Assembly: GCA_035630615.1 (NCBI GenBank)
Contig: DASQKI010000058.1
Location: forward strand, 1 to 22,752
DNA from: DATFRX01 sp035630615
GTDB lineage: Bacteria > Actinomycetota > Actinomycetes > Propionibacteriales > Nocardioidaceae
Length of the DNA: 22,752 nucleotides
Direction: 5' to 3'
The position numbers and the translations under genes were made by a program. This document shows, piece by piece, positions 7,981 through 15,253 of this stretch (position 1 is its first letter; each line of letters begins with the position of its first letter). The notes under the pieces were generated by a model that was given only the letters and a program-made list of their open reading frames with translations, searched no databases and had not been told where the DNA came from.

Positions 7981-8022
7981 TCGGGCTGGCCGGATTCGAA
8001 CCGGCGACCCCTTGACCCCTAG
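7981..8022 (-). pseudogene. tRNA-Pro 3'-half remnant (copy A)
   Basis: Read on the minus strand, these 42 nt give an anticodon loop CTAGGGG, the 3' side of an anticodon stem TCAAG, a variable loop, an intact T arm (GCCGG-TTCGAAT-CCGGC) and a 3' acceptor strand CAGCCCG with discriminator A. The following bases are CCG instead of CCA. The 5' side upstream (GTTC) cannot pair with TCAAG and no matching 5' acceptor CGGGCTG is found, so no complete tRNA can form. The loop reads AGG where a proline GGG anticodon would be expected, a further sign of decay. Confidence 0.75.
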
Positions 8023-8153
8023 AACTATGCGCCACGCACCACCTGCAAATACAGCAACAGCCGCAGCCGAAAACCGCCTCCGCTCCCCCAGACTTCGCAC
8101 CTCTCGCCAACGTTTTGGGGACCCGGGGTCCCAATGCGGTCCCGCCGGTCCCC
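7981..8153 (-). repeat. 173-bp tRNA-derived direct repeat, copy A (att-like)
   Basis: On the minus strand this copy begins with a GGGGACC/GGGACC-rich tail (8153 to about 8113). It runs through about 90 variable bases and ends with a tRNA-Pro 3' half whose last base (7981) is the discriminator position. It aligns without gaps to 21595-21767: I count 30 mismatches in 173, about 83% identity, and only 2 in the 42-nt tRNA part. Beyond both ends similarity stops. The order, element-like tail then tRNA 3' half then unrelated DNA, is that of the distal attachment site of an element integrated into a tRNA gene. No recombinase gene remains. Confidence 0.75.
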
Positions 8154-8392
8154 GGCCCCGCGGCCCCCATCTGTGGGCGACGGGAAGGACGTGGCGTCGT
8201 TTGAAGGTCGGTCGGTCCTCCCTTCGTTATGTCGGCGGAGAACCGCGAGCGACCTGGTCTCGCCTCGATAGTGTCGAGCCAGCCAGCCGTGCGGGCGCCC
8301 TGCCGGAGTCTGAGGACATGGTCGCCTGACGTCCCAGCCCCTTTCCCTCCGTCTGCCCTTTCAGCGTCCGTGGCTCTCATGCCCGGGATCCT

Positions 8393-9388
8393 TCAGGCCT
8401 CGCAGTTCACCGTGGTCTCGGCCGTACACGCGTCATGTCCGGCGCTGCCGTCGGCGTAGTCTGTGCCGCCTTCCCCATCGAGCCGGTCGTCGCCGTCGTC
8501 GCCGTACAGCTCGTCGTTGCCGCTGCCGGCGTAAAACAGATCCGGACCGCCACCGCCGCGGATCATGTCGTCGCCGGCGTCGCCATAGGACTCATCCCTC
8601 CCGTCGCCGCCGTACAGCTCGTCGCTGCCGTCGCCGTCCCGGAAGAAGTCGGGATCATCGCCGCCGTACAACCTGTCTACGCCGAGGCCGCCGACGAGCG
8701 TGTCGTATCCTCCGTACCCGTACAAGGCGTCGTCACCCGCCGCTCCGTCGAGCTGGTCGTGGGCCTTAGGATCACCCTTCAACACGTCGTCGGCTGGCGA
8801 CCCTTGCACCGTCTCGATGTCGACAAGGCGGTCGCTACCGTGGCCGGTCGCGGTGCCGGCCGCCAGGTCGACCACGACCCCGCGGGCGGTGCGGTAGCTC
8901 ACCTGGTCCCGGCTACCCCACTCGTCATAGTTGGGTCCGCCGTCGATGAGGTCTTCGCCGGGTCCGCCGTGCAAGGTGTCCCCGGTCGGGTGCTCCGGCT
9001 GGTCGGGGTCGCTGATGCCGTCCTGCCCGCCGCGCAGCCGGTCGTCGCCGGTGCCGCCGTGCAGGACGTCACCGCCGCGGCCGCTGAACAGGCGGTCGTT
9101 GCCCGGTCCGCCAAAGATCTCGTCGAAACCCGTACCGGCGCAGATCAGGTCGCTACCGGCGCGACCATCGATGATGTCCTTGCCGTCCCCGGCGACCACG
9201 ACGTCTCGCTTGCGGGTGCCGACGAGATTGTCGTCGCCAGCGGTGCCGACGATCGTCGCAGGCTCGCCCTGGCACTTGGGCGGTGCAGCGGCCTGGCCTT
9301 CCGCACCGACCGCTGCCGGCACGACAAGACCGAACGGTACGAGGAGTGTGGTCGCGCCGAGTCGCGAGCCGAGGCTCTTGATAGTCAT
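8393..9388 (-). CDS. Exported calcium-binding RTX-repeat (hemolysin-type) protein
   Basis: The 331-residue protein has a Sec signal peptide (about 1-29) followed by many nonapeptide-like GGxGxDxLx repeats in two blocks, about 40-120 and 205-320. Between them lies the pattern DQVSYRTARGVVVDLAAGTATGHGSD with IETVQGSPADDVL, a spacer common inside RTX proteins. Such repeats fold as parallel beta rolls binding Ca2+ outside the cell. It ends with two Cys (DACTAETTVNCEA), usual in actinobacterial versions. There is no enzymatic domain, so it is probably a structural or adhesive surface or secreted protein. The ATG at 9388 is chosen because GGAGGG lies 8 nt upstream; a longer frame to 9577 adds 63 residues without family character. 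Confidence 0.9.
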   Translation of the reverse strand: MTIKSLGSRLGATTLLVPFGLVVPAAVGAEGQAAAPPKCQGEPATIVGTAGDDNLVGTRKRDVVVAGDGKDIIDGRAGSDLICAGTGFDEIFGGPGNDRLFSGRGGDVLHGGTGDDRLRGGQDGISDPDQPEHPTGDTLHGGPGEDLIDGGPNYDEWGSRDQVSYRTARGVVVDLAAGTATGHGSDRLVDIETVQGSPADDVLKGDPKAHDQLDGAAGDDALYGYGGYDTLVGGLGVDRLYGGDDPDFFRDGDGSDELYGGDGRDESYGDAGDDMIRGGGGPDLFYAGSGNDELYGDDGDDRLDGEGGTDYADGSAGHDACTAETTVNCEA

Positions 9389-9898
9389 GGCTGGTTCCCT
9401 CCGTCTTGGTTGCCGCTCCCCCGGCGTCTGCGGTCGACTCGCAGTTGGTCGGTGCCTCGACGCTGCGGCACGAGTCGTCGCCGTCACCGGTCTCGACGCC
9501 TTCGCGTTGATGAGGTTGTCGCCAGCCCCCGCGGCGACATGGCTGTCTCCCAGCCGGCGTCGATCCGGCGGCCCCAATGAAGTCGGCCTTACCGTTCAGG
9601 CCAGATGGGGCGAGCCATTGGTTGCCCGTCGTCTCGCCGCGGATCGTGGCCAGCTCGGAAACGGCGAGAACGCGACCTAAGGGTCGCCGGCGACGCCGGT
9701 CACTGCACGTCCGCCACCGTCGACCAGCTGATCGACAAGTACCTCGGCTCGGCAGACACCGCCGCCGTCGCCAAGAGCGGTACCCGACATGGTGCTACGA
9801 CCAGACCGCCAGCGATCAACCTTCGCCGCCGGACTCGAGTCCTCATCGATCCTCCCGATCACATGAGGTCGTCCGGTGACCGGGCCCTTGGCAGGGTT
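9389..9898. other. 510-bp interval upstream of the RTX gene
   Basis: The first part (9389 to about 9600) should contain the RTX promoter on the minus strand, but no convincing -10/-35 pair stands out. The second part carries the possible broken hydrolase fragment at 9606-9781, which includes a perfect 12-bp palindrome GTCGCCGGCGAC at 9683-9694. I see nothing else. Confidence 0.35.
9606..9781 (+). pseudogene. Possible frameshifted C-terminal fragment of an alpha/beta hydrolase
   Basis: One plus frame gives WGEPLVARRLAADRGQLGNGENAT and stops (TAA at 9678-9680). A frame shifted at that point continues LRVAGDAGHCTSATVDQLID and then KYLGSADTAAVAKSG. Joined, this looks like the end of a TAP-like alpha/beta hydrolase: a helix before a NAT-type strand, the catalytic-His turn (GDAGHC), then a helix ending in YL. 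Codon third positions are almost all G or C through this stretch and lose that bias after 9790. No nucleophile-elbow part is present upstream, so only a scrap remains. This is a recognition by eye and could be wrong. Confidence 0.33.
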
Positions 9899-10414
9899 TC
9901 AGCCAAACCAGCCAGCGGCTTGCGCGAAGTGTCCCGAATCCACCTCAACCGGCCCTGGATCGCCCACACCTGCGGCATCGGCGAAGATCTTCGCAACATC
10001 GGCCGGGGGATGGCCGGCCTGTGCAGCGAACTCGAACGTGACCGCTACTGCAACGTTGAACGAGTTACGAAGGGCTGTCGGCAGGTCGTAGACCCTCGAC
10101 AGCTGCGGCATCTGCATCCAACCGCTGCCGCGTGCGTCTCTCACCAGGTCGACCGTGGTTGCCCATAATGGTTTTGCGGCCGGATGGTCTGGGATTCCTT
10201 CGTCGCGTGGAGACAGCTCGTCGAGCACCTCGTCGACCGATTTCCGGCGCAGCGGCGCCAGCATGCTGAGCATCGCATTTGCGAGCAAGAAGTTGCCGTC
10301 GATCAGATCGAGGAGATCCTGATCGGTGGGCGATAGCTCGGTCCACGTTCCACCGAGGTAGGAATGCAGCAAATTGCCCGACAGTTTCAACTTTCGAGCC
10401 TGGTCGCGGGTCAT
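9899..10414 (-). CDS. Hypothetical 171-aa protein downstream of the conservon
   Basis: I do not recognise this protein. It is predicted soluble: no signal peptide or membrane segment. It looks mostly helical, with an acidic centre (SVDEVLDELSPRDEGIPDHP) and a Trp/Met patch (GSGWMQMPQL). I start at the ATG at 10414, which has AGG 5 nt upstream; a GTG two codons earlier lacks a ribosome site. It lies on the same strand as cvnA-D, 120 nt beyond the cvnD stop. The gap contains a 12-bp direct repeat and a small hairpin, so it may be a separate unit or a loosely attached fifth gene. The high G/C third position is like its neighbours. Confidence 0.7.
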   Translation of the reverse strand: MTRDQARKLKLSGNLLHSYLGGTWTELSPTDQDLLDLIDGNFLLANAMLSMLAPLRRKSVDEVLDELSPRDEGIPDHPAAKPLWATTVDLVRDARGSGWMQMPQLSRVYDLPTALRNSFNVAVAVTFEFAAQAGHPPADVAKIFADAAGVGDPGPVEVDSGHFAQAAGWFG

Positions 10415-10456
10415 GGGCACCTATGGTCGGCGTTGTCAGCCGCCACGCACAGGGCC

Positions 10457-10535
10457 GAACGGCCTGATAAGGGCAGGATTCCTGCGGACCGTTCGCTTAG
10501 TGTCCCGCCGCATCAGCTTCGTTGAACGGCCTGAT
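10457..10535. repeat. Pair of 12-bp direct repeats (GAACGGCCTGAT) after cvnD
   Basis: GAACGGCCTGAT occurs at 10457-10468 and again at 10524-10535, where it touches the cvnD stop codon; the two are 67 bp apart start to start. The first copy is part of the hairpin GGCCG-AA-CGGCC (10453-10464). Next to it is GCAGG-ATT-CCTGC (about 10473-10485). These may form a terminator for the conservon or binding sites upstream of the 171-aa gene. Confidence 0.4.
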
Positions 10536-11164
10536 TATCCCTTGCTCGTTCCATTGACATCGTTGGTAGGTGGAAGCGGTGCTCTCAGTGTCTCGGTGAG
10601 TCGCCGCAGGGCGTATTCGGTCACGCGTACCAGAGCCTGTTTGGTCGACTCTCGATCCCGGGCGTCGACTCCGATGATCGGGATGTCGTTGGAGATAGCG
10701 AGGGCGTTGGCGACGTCCTCGAGGCGATAGCGCTTGGCTCCGTCGAACAGGTTTACCGCCACGATGAAGGGCAAGCCCTTGGACTCGAAATAGTCCAGCG
10801 GCGAGAACGAGTCTTCGAGCCGGTTGGTGTCGACCAACAGGATCGCGCCGATGGCGCCTTGACACAGGTCGTCCCACATGAACCAGAACCGTCGCTGCCC
10901 AGGCGTACCGAACAGATAGAGGATCAGGTCGTCGGCCAAGGTCAAGCGACCGAAGTCCATCGCGACCGTCGTGGTGGACTTGGTCGTGACGGCGCTGATG
11001 TCGTCGACGCCTTCGGACTCGGTGGTCATCAAGGCCTCGGTCCGCAACGGCATGATCTCCGACACAGCGCCCACGAAGGTCGTCTTGCCGACCCCGAAGC
11101 CACCGGCGATGACGATCTTCGTCGACGCAGCCCGCCGCGAGGCGCTAGTAGGCGCGGAGTGCAC
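10535..11164 (-). CDS. cvnD: Conservon small GTPase (CvnD-type)
   Basis: The 209-residue protein is a Ras-like GTPase of the type encoded last in Streptomyces conservons and related to gliding-motility MglA-like proteins. It shows G1 GGFGVGKTT at 21-29, G3 GTPGQ at 86-90 and a G4-like VNLFDG at 137-142, where the usual NKxD reads NLFD, as is common in this family. It is expected to switch between GTP and GDP states with the Roadblock partner CvnB near the membrane kinase-like CvnA. The GTG at 11164 is chosen because AAAGGA lies 6 nt upstream; this makes the gene overlap the DUF742 gene by 20 nt, a normal conservon arrangement. An upstream ATG at 11218 would add 18 residues inside the neighbour. 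Confidence 0.92.
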   Translation of the reverse strand: MHSAPTSASRRAASTKIVIAGGFGVGKTTFVGAVSEIMPLRTEALMTTESEGVDDISAVTTKSTTTVAMDFGRLTLADDLILYLFGTPGQRRFWFMWDDLCQGAIGAILLVDTNRLEDSFSPLDYFESKGLPFIVAVNLFDGAKRYRLEDVANALAISNDIPIIGVDARDRESTKQALVRVTEYALRRLTETLRAPLPPTNDVNGTSKG

Positions 11165-11516
11165 TGAGGGTCCTTTCAATGAGCGCGATCCGATCGTAGA
11201 TCGGTGAATCTTCGGCAAGGGTCTCCTGCACCTGGACGAAACCCTGGGACACCAGGTCGCTCAGGAGCACGCGGATCACGCCGATCGGCATCGAGGTGAA
11301 CGATGCGACCTCGGCCACCGACCGGGCATCACACGTCTCGAGGACCCGACGCGCTCCCGTCGTCAGGTCCGGGTGGACGTCAAAGGGAAGCCGTCGCAGC
11401 GTCGCCTCCAACGGAAGATGAACCGTCGCTTTGGTGCGGCCGGCTGTGAGTGTGTACGGGCGGACGAATCGGGCTAAGCGTTGTCGCTCCGGCTCCGCAG
11501 GTTCGTTAGGGGCCAC
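11145..11516 (-). CDS. cvnC: Conservon DUF742 protein (CvnC-type)
   Basis: This 123-residue protein is a DUF742 member: RFVRPYTLTAGRT (17-29) leads into a winged-helix-like region (LETCDARSVAEVASFTSMPIGVIRVLLSDL). DUF742 proteins occur almost only in actinobacterial conservons between the Roadblock and GTPase genes. Their biochemical role is unsettled; coupling between CvnA/CvnB and the GTPase is the usual suggestion. The start is GTG at 11516 with an AGGTGAGGGG-type purine stretch before it. The Roadblock stop lies 12 nt upstream and the GTPase gene overlaps the end by 20 nt. Confidence 0.92.
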   Translation of the reverse strand: MAPNEPAEPERQRLARFVRPYTLTAGRTKATVHLPLEATLRRLPFDVHPDLTTGARRVLETCDARSVAEVASFTSMPIGVIRVLLSDLVSQGFVQVQETLAEDSPIYDRIALIERTLSALRAY

Positions 11517-11528
11517 GACCCCTCACCT

Positions 11529-11969
11529 TCACACACCACCTTCGGCCTGAGCGTTGCGCGGCTGAGGGTCGACGGCCTTTCCAACGCGTTCGACTAACAG
11601 TGCCATTTCGTGGCCGACTTGACCGATGTCGGCGGCCGGCTGAGTGAGCACTGCGAGGTTCGAACCGTCGCCCACGCTCATCAGCATGAGGTAGCCGTGC
11701 TCCATCTCAACGAAAGTCTGCAGGACCGCGCCTCCGCTCAACAGATGTGCCGCACCGACGGCCAGGCTGGCCAGCCCGGACGAGACCGCGGCGAGTTGCT
11801 CGCCCCGGTCGCCCGGAATGCTGGCGCTGGCGGCCATGAGCAGACCGTCGGCAGACACCAGAATCGCGTGGGCCGCGTCTGGCATATCTTCCACGAATCG
11901 CGTGACCAGCCAGTCGAGATCACGCTCGGCAGTCGATTGACCGACCAGCCGGCCGTTGTATTCGGTCAT
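11529..11969 (-). CDS. cvnB: Conservon Roadblock/LC7 domain protein (CvnB-type)
   Basis: The 146-residue product is a Roadblock/LC7 fold: LDWLVTRFVEDMPDAAHAILVSADGLLMAAS (about 18-48), then an Ala/Gly-rich helix, then VEMEHGYLMLMSVGDGSNLAVL (about 87-108). Bacterial Roadblock proteins dimerise and act as partners or activators of MglA/CvnD-like GTPases. The ATG overlaps the cvnA stop by one base (TGATG at 11971-11967), so translation is coupled to cvnA; GGGAG lies 10 nt before the start. Place and length match conservon members. Confidence 0.93.
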   Translation of the reverse strand: MTEYNGRLVGQSTAERDLDWLVTRFVEDMPDAAHAILVSADGLLMAASASIPGDRGEQLAAVSSGLASLAVGAAHLLSGGAVLQTFVEMEHGYLMLMSVGDGSNLAVLTQPAADIGQVGHEMALLVERVGKAVDPQPRNAQAEGGV

Positions 11970-14344
11970 CAGGAGTTCGCTCCCGTGGGTGATTGATCAG
12001 AGCCGGCAGCGGAGCGGCGACCACGCAACACGCCCTCAGCATGTGCCGCGAGTCGAGCCCGGATCTCCTCGGGGTCGCGCAAGGCCGTCGTAGCGGCTTT
12101 GGTCACGCCGCCGGGGACGAGTCGGTTGCCCGGTCGCCGGAGCGGAAGGCCCGCGGCGTTGACCTTGGCGTCCCCGAGCGACCTGGCGACTTGATCCGCG
12201 CGATCCCAGCCGCTCTCGACCTCGGTCGAGAGCCAGGGAGCGTCGCTATCGGCACTGAGCCAGGCCGACCGCATCGCCTGGAAGATCGGCGTGCTGGCGT
12301 CGTCCGGTGACCGGGGAGGCCCGGACGAATCAGCCGCTATCGCCGAGGCCATCTCGGTGGCCGCACTGATCCGGGCGTCGAGTCCGAGGTGATCGCGTGC
12401 AGTTGACTGGTTTCTCTGGCCAGGAAGCAAGCGGCCGAGAGTTTGCATTCCGGTGGATGGAAAGCCCGTGTCATAGGGCAGATCCCTCTCGAGTACGGCC
12501 GACGGGAGGATCACTCTGGCGGTGATGCCACCGTGGAGGTTGCCCAGCAATGACACGCTGATGCCGTGTCTCTTGGCCAGTCGGCTCACCACGAACAGAC
12601 CCATCCGGCGCGCTGTGTCCGAAGTGATCTCGCCGCCGGAGTGCAGGATCTTGTTGAGTTCCAGCAGGGACTCGGAGGGGATGCCGAGACCGTTGTCTGC
12701 GATCTCGACCGCCACGCTGTCGTTGGTCGTTATGGAGTCGAGCGAAACCCTGGCGTCAGGGGGTGAGTAGGACAACGCGTTGTCGACGAGCTCAGTGAGG
12801 ATGTGCACGACGTCGGCAGCAGCCGCGTCGTTGATTCGCGAGCTGTCAGCCGAGCCAACCCGAACTCGCTTGTAGTCCTGCACGGCGGCGGAGGCGGCCT
12901 CAAGCGCCGAGCTGACCGTGAGCTCGTCCGTCGACTCGACCCGCGTCGGTGGAGCGTCGGCAAGGACCAGCAGGCTCTCCGACGTACGACGCATTCGAGC
13001 CGCCAGATGGTCCAGCCGGAAGAGGCTCTCAAGCCGTCGCGAATCCTCCTCGTCCTTCTCGAGCGACTCGATGAGATCTAGCTGCTGGTTGATCAGAGCG
13101 TTGTGGCGACGCGACAAGGAGACGAACATGTTGCCGACCTGAGATCTCAGGTCGGCTTCCCGCGATGCGAGGACCACAGCTTGTCGATGGAGGTCGTCGA
13201 CGGCCACCGCGACCTGGCCGATCTCAACGTCACCGGTGACGTCGAGCGGCTTGATGGGACCCGGGTCGCTACCAGATCTGATCTTGGCCACCGCGTCGGG
13301 AAGCTGCTCGTTTGCCTTGGCGAGGGCGCCCTCGCGGACCTTGCGGATCGGGTCGAGCAGGAGGCGGGAGACGACCAATGCCAGCAGAATGGCCGCAATC
13401 AGCGCGGCCAGCGTGATGGCGCCGTAAACGAACGCGCGGGTCCGGGCATCGCTGGCGGAGGCATCGAGCTCCTGGTCGATGCCGTCCAGCAGGCTCGTGA
13501 TGAGCTTGTCGTAACCCGTATAGGCCTCAGCGAAGCCGAGGTCGTCTCCGCCAAGGCGGACCGCGCTCGATCGCTGGGCGTTCGCCGCCTGCAAGGACGC
13601 GATCCTCGGATCGGACTCGCCCAACGCTGTCTCTAACCGCCCGATCGCGTTGCCCTCCGCGCCCAGCTCACGGAAGAAGCCGAGCGAACCGGTCCAGCCC
13701 GTGACCTCGGCTTCGGTTGCAACCTGGCCTTCCTGCATCGCCAGCGAGAACCGGCCGTCGATTGCCTGGGACAGCTGCTCCAGCCGCGGCTCGGGATCGA
13801 GCTGGGCGCTCACGATGGTCGTGATCAGCTGGGTTACGCCGGACTGGAGCTGGGCCACCTGAGCTTCCCACGCGGCGGCGCTCAGCTGGTCTGAGCCTCC
13901 TTCAGGCAGCACCCGGCTCAGATACAGCACTACGTCGACTTGGCGGCTCTGTTCCGGCGTCAGGTCGGCGCTGTTTCGAGTCGTCTCCAGGTCATCGGCA
14001 GCGGCCTTGAGATCCTGTTGGACAGCGTTGAGTTTGGCCTGGCTCGCCGGCGAGTCAACCTGTGCGGCCACCATCGCGCGCTCCGCCGCCGCGAGGTAGG
14101 CGACGGCGGGGCGCAGCACAGTCACCTGTTTGGCGCTGGAGGATGAGTCTGCTGCCTCGATGAGGTCGCCTCGCACCAAAATCGCGCCTAGCGTGGCGGC
14201 CAGGAGCAGCGGGATCAGGAGGGCGAGCGCAACCTTACGGCGCGGCGTTGAGGCCACGCCGAGCCGCCTGGATCGCGGTGGCCGGGCTCGTCCGTGGCGG
14301 CCAGGCAGTGTCGACATCATTCCCCGTTCCGGGCAAGAGGTCAT
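11969..14344 (-). CDS. cvnA: Conservon sensor-kinase-like membrane protein (CvnA-type: NIT sensor, HAMP, HATPase)
   Basis: The 791-residue protein has a transmembrane helix at about 38-57, a helical extracytoplasmic nitrate/nitrite-sensing (NIT)-like domain at about 75-295, a second helix at 304-328 and a HAMP region to about 395. A coiled helix pair (400-465) is followed by a GHKL ATPase: N-box ELVDNALSYSPP (518-529), G1 ADNGLGI (549-555) and a later MGLFVVSRL (581-589). A Ser/Ala/Pro-rich tail follows from about 620. The usual HE(L/I)RTP phospho-acceptor box is absent; H446 in RLDHLAARMRR is the only nearby candidate, as in other CvnA proteins. No response regulator adjoins; output presumably passes through CvnB-D. 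The start may be 14344 or one of two ATGs at 14320/14317. Confidence 0.92.
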   Translation of the reverse strand: MTSCPERGMMSTLPGRHGRARPPRSRRLGVASTPRRKVALALLIPLLLAATLGAILVRGDLIEAADSSSSAKQVTVLRPAVAYLAAAERAMVAAQVDSPASQAKLNAVQQDLKAAADDLETTRNSADLTPEQSRQVDVVLYLSRVLPEGGSDQLSAAAWEAQVAQLQSGVTQLITTIVSAQLDPEPRLEQLSQAIDGRFSLAMQEGQVATEAEVTGWTGSLGFFRELGAEGNAIGRLETALGESDPRIASLQAANAQRSSAVRLGGDDLGFAEAYTGYDKLITSLLDGIDQELDASASDARTRAFVYGAITLAALIAAILLALVVSRLLLDPIRKVREGALAKANEQLPDAVAKIRSGSDPGPIKPLDVTGDVEIGQVAVAVDDLHRQAVVLASREADLRSQVGNMFVSLSRRHNALINQQLDLIESLEKDEEDSRRLESLFRLDHLAARMRRTSESLLVLADAPPTRVESTDELTVSSALEAASAAVQDYKRVRVGSADSSRINDAAAADVVHILTELVDNALSYSPPDARVSLDSITTNDSVAVEIADNGLGIPSESLLELNKILHSGGEITSDTARRMGLFVVSRLAKRHGISVSLLGNLHGGITARVILPSAVLERDLPYDTGFPSTGMQTLGRLLPGQRNQSTARDHLGLDARISAATEMASAIAADSSGPPRSPDDASTPIFQAMRSAWLSADSDAPWLSTEVESGWDRADQVARSLGDAKVNAAGLPLRRPGNRLVPGGVTKAATTALRDPEEIRARLAAHAEGVLRGRRSAAGSDQSPTGANS

Positions 14345-14391
14345 CGGCCCCTATGTCGACCTCGAGATGGTACTAGCGGCCAAACATATTT

Positions 14392-14407
14392 CACTTAGTT
14401 CAAAGTG
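14392..14407. promoter_or_regulatory. AT-rich promoter-like patch with inverted repeat upstream of cvnA
   Basis: Between potC and cvnA (14345-14431) base composition drops sharply to A/T-rich, a rarity in this window, and contains CACTT (14392-14396) and AAGTG (14403-14407) as an inverted repeat. On the minus strand TTGAAC appears as a -35-like hexamer, but no -10 hexamer lies at 16-19 nt. A promoter or operator for the conservon is the natural inference from its position; exact elements are not resolved. Confidence 0.4.
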
Positions 14408-14431
14408 CATAGCCCCCTGCGCACATAGATG

Positions 14432-15253
14432 TCATCCGACGGCACGCGTCCTCCGCCGCCGACCGCCCAGGGTGGCGGCGAGCACGATCAGGACGGAGAT
14501 GAGGAACATCGCCGTACCGATGACGTTGATCTGCGGGGGAATGTCCCGGCGAGCCACGCCCCAGACGTACATCGGGAACGTTTGGGTCTGCCCCGCGTTG
14601 AGGTTGGTGATGATGAAATCGTCGAACGACAGCGAGAAAGCCAGCAGCGCTGCGGCCAGGATGCCCGGGAATACCAGCGGGAAGGTCACCCGCCAGAAGG
14701 TCTGCCACTCGTTGGCGTAGAGGTCCATCGCGGCCTGCTCGAGACTCGAGTCGAGGCCGCCCAGACGCGCTCTCACGGTCACGACGACGAATGAGATGCA
14801 GAACATGACGTGCGCGATCAGGATCGTGGTGAAGCCGAGGTAGCTGGCGAAGCCGCCCGCGACGAAGAATGCCAGCAACGACGAGCCCATCACGATTTCC
14901 GGCGATGCCATCGGCAGGAAGATCCCGACATTGGAAGCAGACCGGCCGCGGAAGCGATGCCGCATGAGCGCGAATGCCATCAAGGTCCCGAGGATGGTCG
15001 CGACCAGGGTGGCCAGGATGCCGATCTGCAAGCTTGTAACGACCGCGTCGCACATGCCGTACGGTGCACACGGATGCTGCCAGTTCTCGAACGTGAACCC
15101 GTTGAACTGGTAGACGATGTCGCCCGTGTCGTCGAACGACATCACGACCACGACCGCGATCGGCAGCATGGTGTAAATCAATCCGACGATACAGAGGAAC
15201 ATGATCAGGTGCTCGGTGATCCAGCGGCCGATCCGCACCAACGGCGCGCTCAC
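14432..15253 (-). CDS. potC: Polyamine-type ABC transporter permease (PotC-like)
   Basis: This 273-residue integral membrane protein has about six hydrophobic segments. Its cytoplasmic EAA loop EQAAMDLYANEWQTFWRV starts at residue 172, with the following FPLVFPGI typical of PotC/PotI permeases. It should pair with PotB to form the inner-membrane channel for spermidine/putrescine or a related cation. An external loop after helix 1 has two Cys (C62 and C68) that may form a disulfide. The GTG at 15253 is preceded by GGAGGAG 5 nt upstream and overlaps the potB stop by 4 nt (GTGA). It is the last gene of the operon. Confidence 0.93.
   Translation of the reverse strand: MSAPLVRIGRWITEHLIMFLCIVGLIYTMLPIAVVVVMSFDDTGDIVYQFNGFTFENWQHPCAPYGMCDAVVTSLQIGILATLVATILGTLMAFALMRHRFRGRSASNVGIFLPMASPEIVMGSSLLAFFVAGGFASYLGFTTILIAHVMFCISFVVVTVRARLGGLDSSLEQAAMDLYANEWQTFWRVTFPLVFPGILAAALLAFSLSFDDFIITNLNAGQTQTFPMYVWGVARRDIPPQINVIGTAMFLISVLIVLAATLGGRRRRTRAVG

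Larger units (their letters stand above)
7676..8392. other. 717-bp gene-free region with tRNA-derived repeat copy A
   Basis: Apart from the inverted repeat at 7685-7733 and the repeat at 7981-8153, I see no coding sequence. Open frames that cross 7981-8022 show peptides such as DSNRRPLDP or GSNPASPT, which are well-known spurious translations of tRNA T-arms. The 239 bp after the repeat, before the RTX stop codon, show nothing recognisable. Confidence 0.5.

Noticed and set aside
7981..8060. A complete, working tRNA gene at either repeat copy
   Set aside because: Only the 3' half is present. The bases 5' of the anticodon loop cannot form the anticodon stem, and no 5' acceptor strand or D arm is found.
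7781..8380. Minus-strand frame across repeat copy A (and 21542-21844 across copy B) as a protein gene
   Set aside because: The shared peptide (CVAHSS..GQGVAGSNPASPT) is the translation of the tRNA-derived repeat, a common annotation artefact; there is no proper start.
8481..8730. CRISPR-like or satellite tandem repeat (recurrent GCCGCCGTACA and CTCGTCG units)
   Set aside because: The units are degenerate, in frame with GGxGxD codons of the RTX protein, and have no spacers.
8435..9580. Plus-strand frame (381 codons) opposite the RTX gene
   Set aside because: Its regular VAxVQ pattern is only the complement of the RTX repeats.
9605..10168. Tyrosine recombinase fragment suggested by ATVDQLIDKYL
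   Set aside because: The match to an integrase N-terminus is a few residues long; a hydrolase C-terminus explains the stretch better, and the later part lies antisense to the 171-aa gene.
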